Positions 1 to 8,100 are shown, counted from the first letter of the stretch. The stretch: DNA of 21,514 bases from Euryarchaeota archaeon UBA40 (GCA_002506875.1 DAYJ01000122.1:1-21514), one strand, 5' to 3'. Notes: generated by a model from the sequence alone, not told the origin. Made by a program: numbers and translations.

Positions 1-968
1 TCTGCTTCAATCCGTATCAGGTTACCATCTGCATCGAAAATAAGTTCTACATCGCAATCGATGCCGTTGCCGTTGGTATCCTGCATATCAGAGTACCAAT
101 AGTACTCATCATCGCGATAGGATGTACTTTCGTCTTGGTAATTTCTACAATCTCCATCGTCGTCGTAACCTTGGCTCACATTTCCTGATTCTATGTCGAG
201 ATCAATCCCGTCTTCATCAATGTAAATCGAAGGATTGTGAGGTTCAACCACTGTATCCGACTGCCCCACCATCTCGCCCCATGAAAGCCAACCTTGATCG
301 GACTTTGCAACTGTTCCATTGAGAGTGACCATACCATAGAAACGGATTTCATTATCATCCGTCATACATGAATCGCCGTATCCAAGACCATAGGTATACT
401 CCTCCTCCCAAGCGCAGCTCCGTTGTTCATTGATAGCGATGTAGCGATCATCATCGGAGTTGTTAGCAATCCAAGTATATTCTTCGATTACCCCATTACC
501 ATTGTAGGTATAGTTACCCGTAACATTTCTATCATCCCAACCCAACCAATCTGCCTCTACGAATCGTCCAGAACCAGGGAATTCCTTTGCATCCCAATCG
601 GACGTTCCATACTGGTTCTCTTGCCCCTGAGGGTAACCGTCACCATCCCAGTCCTCGGAATCCCCGTCATCATCAATTGGCTCGATTCCAGATGCCATTT
701 CCTGTGCGTAGGTCGCAAGGAGCAAAGTCATTACAAGAACACCAACCGCTCCAATAACCCAAGTTGAAGAACGGACGCGGAGTTGCCTTGAGGTAAATTC
801 GATGATAGCAGAGGCCTTACGATCCAAGCCAGTCCATACAGTATCGAGAACTCTAGGAGGAGGGAGTGAGGGCTTTGAAGGACCTGAAGGAGCAAGTGTG
901 GAGTTCACGAGAGATGTTGTTACAGACGACTCCGATGAATCACCATAAGCGCGGCTCTTTTCTGTCAT
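1..968 (-). CDS. Asp-rich single-TM protein, probable ABC-2 permease subunit (3' end beyond window)
   Basis: An open frame begins at ATG 968-966 and stays open to the left edge, giving 322 residues with no stop; the C-terminus is missing. Residues 1-60 are a polar Ser/Pro-rich cytosolic leader, and about 69-87 form one hydrophobic helix (STWVIGAVGVLVMTLLLAT). The rest is a hydrophilic, very acidic region with Asp-rich calcium-loop-like stretches (DDDGDSEDWDGDG at 99-111, DDDGD near 269-273, DTNGNGIDCD at 297-306). It also has four cysteines (185, 201, 274, 305) and several NxS/T sites, as expected of an exported domain. The start overlaps the stop of the upstream ATPase gene as ATGA, so it is the fourth gene of the ABC operon. 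The polar leader followed by one helix resembles the start of an ABC-2 permease whose first outer loop is enlarged; more helices would then follow off the left edge. It could instead be an accessory surface-binding subunit. The reading is secure; the permease role is inference. Confidence 0.8.
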   Translation of the reverse strand, partial: MTEKSRAYGDSSESSVTTSLVNSTLAPSGPSKPSLPPPRVLDTVWTGLDRKASAIIEFTSRQLRVRSSTWVIGAVGVLVMTLLLATYAQEMASGIEPIDDDGDSEDWDGDGYPQGQENQYGTSDWDAKEFPGSGRFVEADWLGWDDRNVTGNYTYNGNGVIEEYTWIANNSDDDRYIAINEQRSCAWEEEYTYGLGYGDSCMTDDNEIRFYGMVTLNGTVAKSDQGWLSWGEMVGQSDTVVEPHNPSIYIDEDGIDLDIESGNVSQGYDDDGDCRNYQDESTSYRDDEYYWYSDMQDTNGNGIDCDVELIFDADGNLIRIEA

Positions 969-1954
969 GACCGACCCTCCGTTAGGTAAGCGAGAAGGCT
1001 CTCGAGATTGTCATCTGGATTCGTAATCGCGCTAACACGGATGTTTGAAGACCGAATCAGAGAGGGTAATGCTGAATGGACAGAATTGAGATCGTTGGTT
1101 TGAAGCTCCAACTCACCCGGCAAAGGGAAACGGACACCATGGATTGCCTCCAGTGGAAGTACATGGGCAGCAAGATGACGAGGCTCGTCAGTACGCAACA
1201 GAATTCGATGAGGGTGCTTGTCCAGAAGTGACCTGATTTTGTGTAAGTTACCAAGAGCCAAAAGACGACTGTTGTGGAGGATAACAATTTGTTCAGTGAT
1301 ACGCTCAATCTCCGACAAGATATGGCTTGATACGATTACAGTCTTACCCATCGAACCAATTTCACGGATGACATTCATAATCGTAGTTCGTGCCACTGGG
1401 TCGCACCCTTGTAGTGGTTCGTCGAGGACAATAAGATCCGGATCATTGACTAGAGCATGAGCAATTTTGACACGCTGTCGCATACCTTTGCTATACTTGC
1501 CAATCTGCTTGTGCGCAACATCGGAAAGATTCACGAAGTCGAGGACGTGATCTGCTCGGGCTCCCGCCTCGTCGCGAGTGAAACCGTAGAGTCGAGCGAG
1601 AGTTGCAACGAATTCGTGACCGGTCATCCAATCGTAGAGTTTCTCACCCTCGGAGACATACCCGATTCGAGAGTATGGAGCAGGATTACGCCAAGGATCT
1701 ACACCAAAAAGACGTACAGAACCTTTACTCGGTTTGAGACGACCCACGAGGAGTTTGAACAGTGTACTCTTGCCAGCCCCATTTTGACCAAGAATACCAG
1801 TGACACCTCCACCTATCGCAAGGCTGACATCGTTTAGGCCGATGACTTGTCCGTAGAACTTTGTAACATGATCTAGCATCACTGCTGGTACGGTCGCATC
1901 TACGCGAATGGACTGCACAGCCGGTTGACCAACCTGATCAAAATCAGGCATCAT
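965..1954 (-). CDS. ABC transporter ATP-binding protein (ABC-2/NatA type), second ATPase of operon
   Basis: A 329-residue nucleotide-binding subunit that would hydrolyse ATP on the cytosolic face of an ABC-2 type exporter. Visible motifs are Walker A GQNGAGKST (56-64), a Q-loop position carrying Glu in GYVSEGEKLYDW (about 102), a divergent signature YSKGMRQ (154-160), Walker B LIVLDE (174-179), the D-loop-like LQGCD and the switch His in SSH (211). Residues after about 230 form the accessory C-terminal domain common in NatA/CcmA-like ATPases. ATG 1954 overlaps the permease stop as ATGA, and its own TGA overlaps the next gene's ATG, so translation is probably coupled through the operon. Two different ATPases in one operon suggest a heterodimeric engine. 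The substrate cannot be read from the sequence. Confidence 0.93.
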   Translation of the reverse strand: MMPDFDQVGQPAVQSIRVDATVPAVMLDHVTKFYGQVIGLNDVSLAIGGGVTGILGQNGAGKSTLFKLLVGRLKPSKGSVRLFGVDPWRNPAPYSRIGYVSEGEKLYDWMTGHEFVATLARLYGFTRDEAGARADHVLDFVNLSDVAHKQIGKYSKGMRQRVKIAHALVNDPDLIVLDEPLQGCDPVARTTIMNVIREIGSMGKTVIVSSHILSEIERITEQIVILHNSRLLALGNLHKIRSLLDKHPHRILLRTDEPRHLAAHVLPLEAIHGVRFPLPGELELQTNDLNSVHSALPSLIRSSNIRVSAITNPDDNLESLLAYLTEGRS

Positions 1955-3027
1955 TCCCGCGTCACCTCCAGACTATTCACACGAGCAGATAAGATGTATA
2001 GCGATACAGCATTGATAGCGAGTAGAGATACGACTGAGAAAGCAACAGGGTGGTCGTAACGTAAATCGATACCCATGAGATATTGTCCTAGATGTGCAAG
2101 ATTATCGTATGGACTGATTAGATACACTATGCTCTGATCAAACAAATTATCCACGAGGAAAGCAAGGAGTTTTGTTCCAAGAATGATCGACAGGAATCCA
2201 ACTGCAGGGAAGAACTTCCCCTTGGATACTGAAGACAAGGCCATACCAATTGAGGTGTAAGTAATAATCAACAGGAGGGCAATGCCCAAACCTGAGATGA
2301 ATAGTGGGAACGAGTCGAATATGTACCCCCACCCTCGCCCTTCAACAACAATCGCTAGAGAGTAAAACGAAACGTAACTGATCAGAATTACGCCACCAAG
2401 GATACTAGCTACAGATAGGTACTTCATCGCAGCATAATCGATTCGATTGATTGGACGGGAGAAGTAGATTGCAGAAGTGCCATGAGCTCGATCTTCTGAG
2501 ATCATGCCGCCGATTACGAGAGCTGTAAGTAGGGGCCAGAATAGGGCGTTTCGCGGGAAGAAACCGAGAATCTTGGTATAGATATTGACGCGATTAAGCC
2601 CGAAACCACGCATGATAGTTGGATCTCCAATCAGGGATGCAAGTAACAGGAAGCCAAGAGCCGCCATTGATGAGATGAGGATTGCGAGTAATGCAAGACG
2701 GACGAATGGATGGTAATGCCGATGACCCTTGGATGAAATGATACCATAGACGTGATGCCGATATATTGCGTAATTTCGGACCCATCGTGACCCAAGTTGT
2801 CCTCGCCATGGCCGATAGACCTGATCGAATATTGTACCGCCCTCAATTGAACCAGTCTGAGCGACTACTGCTGTAGCATCCTCATCACCATCACCTGATC
2901 CAAAAGCGGCCTCCATCCGTGTTACGCCAAGTGACGGTTCAGTAGACTCCTCAATGGGATCCATGGAACTATCCAGAGTATCCGGCACTACACCAGGGTT
3001 GGAATCCACGAGGGACTCATCAGTCAT
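1951..3027 (-). CDS. ABC-2 type transporter permease, six TM helices
   Basis: A 358-residue integral membrane protein. Residues 1-85 are polar and acidic, followed by a basic/aromatic amphipathic stretch (about 86-107). Six hydrophobic segments follow at about 108-133, 160-177, 204-228, 240-264, 271-292 and 327-348, the usual ABC-2 permease number. A conserved-looking short loop, SEDRAHGTSAIYFSRPINR (177-195), matches the cytosolic coupling region seen in ABC-2 permeases (E-x-x-x-GT-x-x-x-x-x-x-PI). The start ATG overlaps the preceding ATPase stop (ATGA), and its stop overlaps the next ATPase start, so all three are one transcription and translation unit. It should form the membrane channel with the ATPases on either side. 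The long acidic N-terminal leader is unusual for the family and is shared in style with the last gene of the operon. Confidence 0.9.
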   Translation of the reverse strand: MTDESLVDSNPGVVPDTLDSSMDPIEESTEPSLGVTRMEAAFGSGDGDEDATAVVAQTGSIEGGTIFDQVYRPWRGQLGSRWVRNYAIYRHHVYGIISSKGHRHYHPFVRLALLAILISSMAALGFLLLASLIGDPTIMRGFGLNRVNIYTKILGFFPRNALFWPLLTALVIGGMISEDRAHGTSAIYFSRPINRIDYAAMKYLSVASILGGVILISYVSFYSLAIVVEGRGWGYIFDSFPLFISGLGIALLLIITYTSIGMALSSVSKGKFFPAVGFLSIILGTKLLAFLVDNLFDQSIVYLISPYDNLAHLGQYLMGIDLRYDHPVAFSVVSLLAINAVSLYILSARVNSLEVTRE

Positions 3028-4049
3028 GCTAACTCCTCCCCGGCATACTCAGCCCCAATAACGCGCCCCTTTGGCGTAGAGCTTAGCAAGTCAGCCGCTG
3101 TCCTCGTGCCATATCCAAGCTGATCCATGATGAGTAGGAAGAGATCCTCAAGGCTCGGCTCATACTCCTGCATTTCCCGGACTTGAACCTCTGACTTTGC
3201 CGCTGCATCGAGAATATGGTCTACTGTCGACTCATCCTGACGGAGAATCCGCATGACTCGACCCATACGACGTACGGTGAGTCCGGCATCCTTCAGCGTC
3301 TGTTCAATACGACTTGCCCCTCCCCAAACAGTAATCTCGATTTCACGGTCAATCTGCTTAGCAAGATCTTCGATCTTACGATGAACGACGACACGGCCCT
3401 TGTGAATCATCACAACCTGATCACAAACAGCTTGGACATCGTCCATTAGATGGCTGCTCATTAGGATTGAACGTCCGCCATCACGGACTATCTGAAACAG
3501 AGTGTCCAACATGAATCCACGATGCTCCTGATCGAGACCATTAGACGGTTCATCGACAATCAACAATTCAGGATCGTGAACAATTGCACAACCAAGTTTA
3601 GCGGACTGTGCCATCCCTGTCGAAAATGTGCCGATTTTACGATAACGCTGGTCGCGAAGACCCACGTACTCAAGCACCTCATGAGCACGCTGCTGCGCAA
3701 CAGTAGGAGACATACCAAGTAATTCAGCAGAATAACGAACCTGATCGATTGCAGCGAGATCCAGATTAAGTGAATCATACTCTGCCATGTAGCCGATTTT
3801 ACTGCGTATGAGATCGCCTTCGGTACGTATGTCATGACCGAGTACCTTCCCCTCGCCTGAGGTCACGTGGATGAGGCCGAGAAGTGTCTTGATGAGTGTC
3901 GATTTTCCTGCTCCGTTGGGGCCCAGTAGACCAATAGCTCCGTGTGGGACGTGGAGATCCACTCCGTCAAGAGCGACATGTTGACCGTAATTCTTGGTTA
4001 GGGAACTGGCTTCGATTAGCCAATCGCTTCCAAGACCTGACAAATCCAC
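3024..4049 (-). CDS. ABC transporter ATP-binding protein (ABC-2/NatA type), first ATPase of operon
   Basis: A 341-residue ATPase subunit at the head of the export operon. Motifs are Walker A GPNGAGKST (43-51), Glu at the Q-loop position in GYMAEYDSL (90), signature FSTGMAQ (142-148), Walker B LLIVDE (162-167), then PSNGLD and the switch His (200). The C-terminal 100 residues form the accessory domain typical of NatA-like ATPases. The start is GTG at 4049-4047, about 10 codons before the beta-strand LIEASSLTKNYG that opens the ATPase fold. A weak purine-rich run lies upstream. The gene follows tgtA on the same strand after about 56 bases, so it may be read through from tgtA; I see no clear TATA box in that gap. 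Its stop overlaps the permease start. The partner ATPase downstream is clearly different in sequence, which suggests a heterodimer. Confidence 0.92.
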   Translation of the reverse strand: MDLSGLGSDWLIEASSLTKNYGQHVALDGVDLHVPHGAIGLLGPNGAGKSTLIKTLLGLIHVTSGEGKVLGHDIRTEGDLIRSKIGYMAEYDSLNLDLAAIDQVRYSAELLGMSPTVAQQRAHEVLEYVGLRDQRYRKIGTFSTGMAQSAKLGCAIVHDPELLIVDEPSNGLDQEHRGFMLDTLFQIVRDGGRSILMSSHLMDDVQAVCDQVVMIHKGRVVVHRKIEDLAKQIDREIEITVWGGASRIEQTLKDAGLTVRRMGRVMRILRQDESTVDHILDAAAKSEVQVREMQEYEPSLEDLFLLIMDQLGYGTRTAADLLSSTPKGRVIGAEYAGEELA

Positions 4050-4105
4050 CCCGTCCCTAACCTGAAATTCAGAATGGAGTCACTTGAATGAACCGCTGTG
4101 TTCCG

Positions 4106-6169
4106 TCATAACTTGTCTTCGTTTACGACTCCACCCCTAACGCGAACTGCAATACCCTTGCTAAATCGCTGCATCTCCTCCGCCGTACTGGTAGGAACGC
4201 CATGGGCTACAAGTGCTCCTGAACGATCAACGACGAGAACAGGGAGTCCTGGGCGGACACCATTTCGGGTCCCCTCAATGAACCCGTGGATGACGTTGCG
4301 GCCAGCACGGAGGAAAGGGACTGCGTCATCGATACTGACGACCTCAGGCAGACCGGCATCAAGTGCATGAAGAGCGATAGCACCTGACGTCGTAAGGGAT
4401 AGCCCTCCATCATTCAAGCGCGGGGATAGAACATGGACACCATCCGCGTCGAAAACGTTCTTGATGCGGCCTGTGGAAGACCTTTGTACAGTCATGCCCT
4501 CAAGCCATTCCCACGCCTTATTACGCTCCATACCGAGTAATACGGAGCATTTCGCCGATATCTGTGAACGCTCAAGCCATGTACGAATCGCATCATCATC
4601 CTTGTCTGAGGAGGCCTCTTCCAAGGAGGAGCCTTTGACATCAAGATACTCTGTTAACGCACCATCCATTAGATCAGAACTCATGTCCGGTTCAAACGAC
4701 ACTGATTGGATATGACAAAGTGGAGACCAATCTTCTAGATCAAACGGAAGACGGCCCGCCTTCATCAGAATTACCGGGATACATTGAGGGTCGCGGCGGA
4801 GGGAACGAATTACATCGCCTCGCACTGAATCTCGCCAAGGAGGCACCCCCCCACTAATGAGGAGCAGTTTTGGATTATTCATCGGCTTACCCGTCCAGTC
4901 GAATGGAGGAGGGCACCACCGTTCATCGATGAGACCACGGGCGTGAATCAGGTGCGGGCGATGATCCGCTTTTTCACTCCACTTCACTGATCCAGAACGG
5001 ATCGGAGCACTGGCCTCAATCATCCGTTGACCAACGATGTTCTCTGATAATGACCCCTTGGAAATCACCTCTGTGATGTGGAGGAAAGCCTCACGAAGTT
5101 CGGGACTTGAATGGCTACGCTGCTCAACTAACGCCCAAAGTGTTCCCGTTCGAATAGCTTGACGGCACCTTGCAAGCTCTGCCTGAGTAATTTCAAGATT
5201 GAAGCGAGCGAGTAAATCAGTCCGCTCCTTCTTACCCATTTTCCGGACTTCCTCAGGAGTATGGCTATGGAGTGTTCTCGATGCGATTGGCCACTCCACC
5301 AACTCATCGATTCGAACCGTCCCGTCCGGAGTGAGAAGCCGACCATCTCGAGCGAAGAGTGCATATGCTGCACTATCGAAGAGATCCGCACCGAGGGCGA
5401 TGCACATGGGGAAGAGCATAGGGTGGCCACAACCGAAGAGGTGAATGGGCCTCTCGAGAGGGATTGTCTCCCGCGTGGCAAGAATAATCTTGACTAAATC
5501 CAAGTAGCGATGACGCTCCATCAGCGGTACAATGCCACCAATTGGATGGACAGCGAATCCACGATGAGGGCCTTCAACAGCACCCATCTTCGATGCACTG
5601 TCAGCGCGAAGGTGAGAATGCAGCCCACCTTGGATTGGACCATTCAACAGGAGGTTTTCTCCAGCCGTCTCGAGCGACGCAAGAGCACGAGCTACCGTCT
5701 CGTCGACTGCATACTGCAGTTCCTCCTCTGTCTGATCCGGACGACCGAATACGTCGAGCATCGTACCTATGTCAACACCGATATCTCGCTGGAAATCGAC
5801 TATCTGTTCCACACCTACCTCCACATCACCATAGACATAGGACTGAAAGGTACCTGAGTCGGTTACAATGACACCTGGAAAGTCGAGTATATCGTGAACA
5901 CCACTGGCAAGCGCAGGTTCGCGTAACTTGTCATGTTTCCAGATGACATACGAGTTCGTGATGAGGCCTTGAACACCAAAGTCATCCCACATCTCACGCG
6001 GTTCAATAGTACGAATATTCGGGTTAACAACTGGAAGAAGCATGGGGGTTTGGAGTACACCGTGTCGAGTATGTAGGCGGCCTATTCTGGAGATACCATC
6101 GCGTCGATGAATCTCAAATCTGCCAAGGTCCTGCGGCCGGCAAGGGCTCGTATCGAAAACCTTGGCCAT
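4106..6169 (-). CDS. tgtA: Archaeosine tRNA-guanine transglycosylase (TgtA), zinc ligands absent
   Basis: This enzyme exchanges guanine-15 in the tRNA D-loop for preQ0, the first step of archaeosine synthesis. The 687 residues contain a TIM-barrel TGT core (about 15-370), a middle domain (about 430-550) and a C-terminal PUA domain (about 608-682). The catalytic region is intact: nucleophile Asp104 in TDSGTFQ, LDVFGRPD (138-145), HLFGCGHPM (243-251) and Asp265 in DLFDSAAYAL. The expected CxCxxC zinc motif aligns without gaps to IASRTL (295-300), and the fourth ligand, His of HNL, is Phe323, so every usual zinc ligand is replaced. The middle domain carries S-GGVPPWRDS (439-448) where ArcS has PCx3KPYx2Sx2H; the ArcS Cys, Lys and His are missing, so this is the transglycosylase and not ArcS. 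The start ATG 6169 has a GAGG ribosome site about 8 bases upstream. It is longer than the roughly 580 residues of Pyrococcus TgtA. Confidence 0.93.
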   Translation of the reverse strand: MAKVFDTSPCRPQDLGRFEIHRRDGISRIGRLHTRHGVLQTPMLLPVVNPNIRTIEPREMWDDFGVQGLITNSYVIWKHDKLREPALASGVHDILDFPGVIVTDSGTFQSYVYGDVEVGVEQIVDFQRDIGVDIGTMLDVFGRPDQTEEELQYAVDETVARALASLETAGENLLLNGPIQGGLHSHLRADSASKMGAVEGPHRGFAVHPIGGIVPLMERHRYLDLVKIILATRETIPLERPIHLFGCGHPMLFPMCIALGADLFDSAAYALFARDGRLLTPDGTVRIDELVEWPIASRTLHSHTPEEVRKMGKKERTDLLARFNLEITQAELARCRQAIRTGTLWALVEQRSHSSPELREAFLHITEVISKGSLSENIVGQRMIEASAPIRSGSVKWSEKADHRPHLIHARGLIDERWCPPPFDWTGKPMNNPKLLLISGGVPPWRDSVRGDVIRSLRRDPQCIPVILMKAGRLPFDLEDWSPLCHIQSVSFEPDMSSDLMDGALTEYLDVKGSSLEEASSDKDDDAIRTWLERSQISAKCSVLLGMERNKAWEWLEGMTVQRSSTGRIKNVFDADGVHVLSPRLNDGGLSLTTSGAIALHALDAGLPEVVSIDDAVPFLRAGRNVIHGFIEGTRNGVRPGLPVLVVDRSGALVAHGVPTSTAEEMQRFSKGIAVRVRGGVVNEDKL

Positions 6170-6266
6170 GACAATGCCTCATACCCCTCAGTCATGACCC
6201 TTGCTGAAGGATAGAAATTAGAATCACGACACATAGTACCATAAACCCTGAACTTTCGCTTGTAAG
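6170..6266. promoter_or_regulatory. Divergent promoter region of tgtA and the methyltransferase gene
   Basis: This 97-base gap must hold both promoters. AT-rich patches GAAATTAGAAT (about 6214-6224) and ACCATAAACC (about 6238-6247) are weak TATA candidates. I see no clear BRE, operator or palindrome. Confidence 0.35.
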
Positions 6267-7496
6267 GTGAGGCAATTGTTGACCACAGAGGCGTTCAACC
6301 AAGCAATCATCGATTTCGATGATTTTGGAACATCTACTCATCTTGTTCCATTTGAGTGGGAAGTCAACGGTCAAACTGGAACGACCATTAAGGCATTCAA
6401 CGAATATTGGACGAGGCGGCAACGACAAGCGCATTCGTTACACGAAATATCTTATCGTGCTTGTTTCAAACCACAACTGCCTCGATTCTTTATCGAACGA
6501 TTAACCCAACCTGGAGATGCGATTTATGATCCATTCATGGGGCGAGGAACCACACCAATGGAGGCTTTTCTTCTAGGAAGAAGGCCGCTTGGAAATGACA
6601 TAAATCCACTCAGTCGATTACTACTACAACCACGATTGAACCCCCCTACAATCAAAGAGATTGAAAATCGGCTTGACAAAATCGACTTATCTCATGCTGA
6701 GGAAGAATATGATGGGCTGCTTGCCTTCTTCCACAAAGACACACTGTGTGAAATTATCTCTCTGAAAGAATATCTCTTAAAACGCGAAGAATCGGGTGAA
6801 ATTGACAATATTGATGCTTGGATTCGAATGGTTGCAATCAATCGGCTTACAGGTCATTCGGAGGGATTCTTCTCAGTCTACACACTTCCTCCAAATCAAG
6901 CTGTGACTATCAAGAGACAAGAAAAAATCAATGCTAATCGAAATCAGGTGCCAGATTACAAAGAAATTAAGGCGCGCATAATTAAGAAATCAAAATCACT
7001 TCTGAAGGATTGGAAGGAATTAGAATCCCCTGGTATGGACCCATCCTGTGTTTTGGCGACTGGAGATTCTCGCTTTGCATCGAGTATTGAGGATAACTCC
7101 GCGCAACTCGTTGTAACATCCCCTCCGTTCCTCGATGTGGTGAACTATCAAGCGGACAATTGGATGCGATGTTGGTTTATCGGTATCGATTCCTCAGACA
7201 TCAACATTAGTCAACTGAAAAGTATCAAAGAATGGGAGGCGACAATGACTGGCGTGTTAACTGATTTACGTCGAATCGTGAAACCAGGAGGGCACATTGC
7301 GTTTGAAGTGGGAGAGGTCCGAGGAGGAACAGTTCTGCTTGAAGAAAATGTAGTTCGTTGTGGAGTCATGGCTGGACTGGAACCTATTGTCATCCTCATC
7401 AACGACCAAGAATTCACCAAAACAGCCAACGCATGGGGCATTGAAAATCAATCCAAAGGGACCAACACTAACAGAATCGTCGTCTTTGAGGTATAG
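6267..7496 (+). CDS. Orphan DNA methyltransferase, TSPPF type (likely N4-cytosine or N6-adenine)
   Basis: A 409-residue SAM-dependent DNA amino-methyltransferase. The SAM-binding motif I is DPFMGRGTTPMEA (88-100), followed by GNDINPLS with the ribose-binding Asp (111). The catalytic motif IV is TSPPF (284-288), and a later KPGGHIAFEVGEVRGG strand completes the fold. About 185 residues lie between motifs I and IV, including YTLPPNQAV, and probably hold the target-recognition part. The TSPPF form is commonest in N4-cytosine enzymes, but the target base cannot be read here. No restriction endonuclease lies beside it. The gene is visibly AT-richer than its neighbours (positions 6961-7020 have 20 G/C in 60, against 35 in 60 at 5401-5460 in tgtA), hinting at recent acquisition. 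The listed start is GTG 6267; a ribosome site AGGTGA (6265-6270) just upstream of TTG 6276/6279 makes one of those the more likely start. Confidence 0.88.
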   Translation: MRQLLTTEAFNQAIIDFDDFGTSTHLVPFEWEVNGQTGTTIKAFNEYWTRRQRQAHSLHEISYRACFKPQLPRFFIERLTQPGDAIYDPFMGRGTTPMEAFLLGRRPLGNDINPLSRLLLQPRLNPPTIKEIENRLDKIDLSHAEEEYDGLLAFFHKDTLCEIISLKEYLLKREESGEIDNIDAWIRMVAINRLTGHSEGFFSVYTLPPNQAVTIKRQEKINANRNQVPDYKEIKARIIKKSKSLLKDWKELESPGMDPSCVLATGDSRFASSIEDNSAQLVVTSPPFLDVVNYQADNWMRCWFIGIDSSDINISQLKSIKEWEATMTGVLTDLRRIVKPGGHIAFEVGEVRGGTVLLEENVVRCGVMAGLEPIVILINDQEFTKTANAWGIENQSKGTNTNRIVVFEV

Positions 7497-7510
7497 ATTT
7501 GCGCTGGATG

Positions 7511-7990
7511 TCAACAGAAGGTAACACCGCTTTTCTCTATCAGAAACTCTCGGACTATGCCGTCGAAACTTTCGAGAATACCCTCATCGAATTGAACCGA
7601 TTGAATTGCCGAATCGGTCAGTAAGTCGTTCTGGATACCAGATAGAGTTCCAGGCGCTGCCCCGCAAGCAACACAAGCCCCATCGAGGCCAACAACGAGA
7701 TGTATAGTGGATCCATCGACACTTGCCTCTCGAACAGTGATTGCCCCGTCATGACCAGTAAGAGCAGCACGAACCTCTCCTAAACGCGCCATGAGCGCGG
7801 GAACAAGATCTGGATGAATCATATCACCTCCGACCTCAAAATCAGATCCTTCCACAAGTTGAACCAACGATAAGGCGAGTACTCGGGCATCCTCCCGCGG
7901 GTCAATAACCTCCTGAAGGCGGCGGCTCACTTCCTCATGCATCTGGAGACGAATTTGGTCACGGTACATGTCTGTGATATCATCATCCAT
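7511..7990 (-). CDS. NifU C-terminal-domain Fe-S scaffold/carrier protein
   Basis: A 159-residue protein ending in a NifU-like (Nfu) domain. Its hallmark, GACVACGAAPGTLSGI (104-119 from ATG 7990), supplies the CxxC pair (106, 109) that binds an Fe-S cluster between two subunits. The first 65 residues are an acidic, helical extension without a recognised motif, and the last residue is an extra Cys. ATG 7990 is chosen because GGTGGAG lies just before it; an upstream TTG at 8020 would add ten residues. The gene is divergent from the sufCBDSE operon, and its job is presumably to carry or hand over clusters made by SufBCD. It converges on the methyltransferase gene with 14 bases between stops. Confidence 0.87.
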   Translation of the reverse strand: MDDDITDMYRDQIRLQMHEEVSRRLQEVIDPREDARVLALSLVQLVEGSDFEVGGDMIHPDLVPALMARLGEVRAALTGHDGAITVREASVDGSTIHLVVGLDGACVACGAAPGTLSGIQNDLLTDSAIQSVQFDEGILESFDGIVREFLIEKSGVTFC

Positions 7991-8042
7991 CCGCTCCACC
8001 AAATCAGGCCACACAGACAACCATCATGAATCTGTTCAGAAA

Positions 8043-8048
8043 TTTATA
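8043..8048 (+). promoter_or_regulatory. Possible TATA box for the suf operon
   Basis: TTTATA inside GAAATTTATACGC lies in the 122-base gap between the NifU-domain gene (start 7990) and sufC (8113). With the usual archaeal spacing, transcription would begin near 8070 and leave a leader of about 40 bases. This is a motif match only, without a clear BRE. Confidence 0.4.
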
Positions 8049-8100
8049 CGCTCAGAAATAGGAAGCAGGCATTGATAAGTCGGAGATGGGAGGTTAAATC

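Noticed and set aside
423..767. A 114-residue plus-strand frame near the left edge
   Set aside because: It is antisense to the longer open minus-strand frame that starts with an ATGA overlap and has a TM helix plus acidic exported domain.
965..4049. Glu in place of Gln at the Q-loop of both ABC ATPases
   Set aside because: It looked unusual at first, but an acidic residue here is common in NatA/CcmA-like ABC-2 ATPases, so I do not treat it as a defect.
5510..5871. Two overlapping plus-strand frames of 109-115 residues inside tgtA
   Set aside because: Both are antisense to the conserved TGT catalytic core and show no motif.
6170..8020. A restriction-modification system around the methyltransferase
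   Set aside because: No nuclease motif or specificity subunit is encoded beside it; the neighbours are tgtA and a NifU-domain protein.
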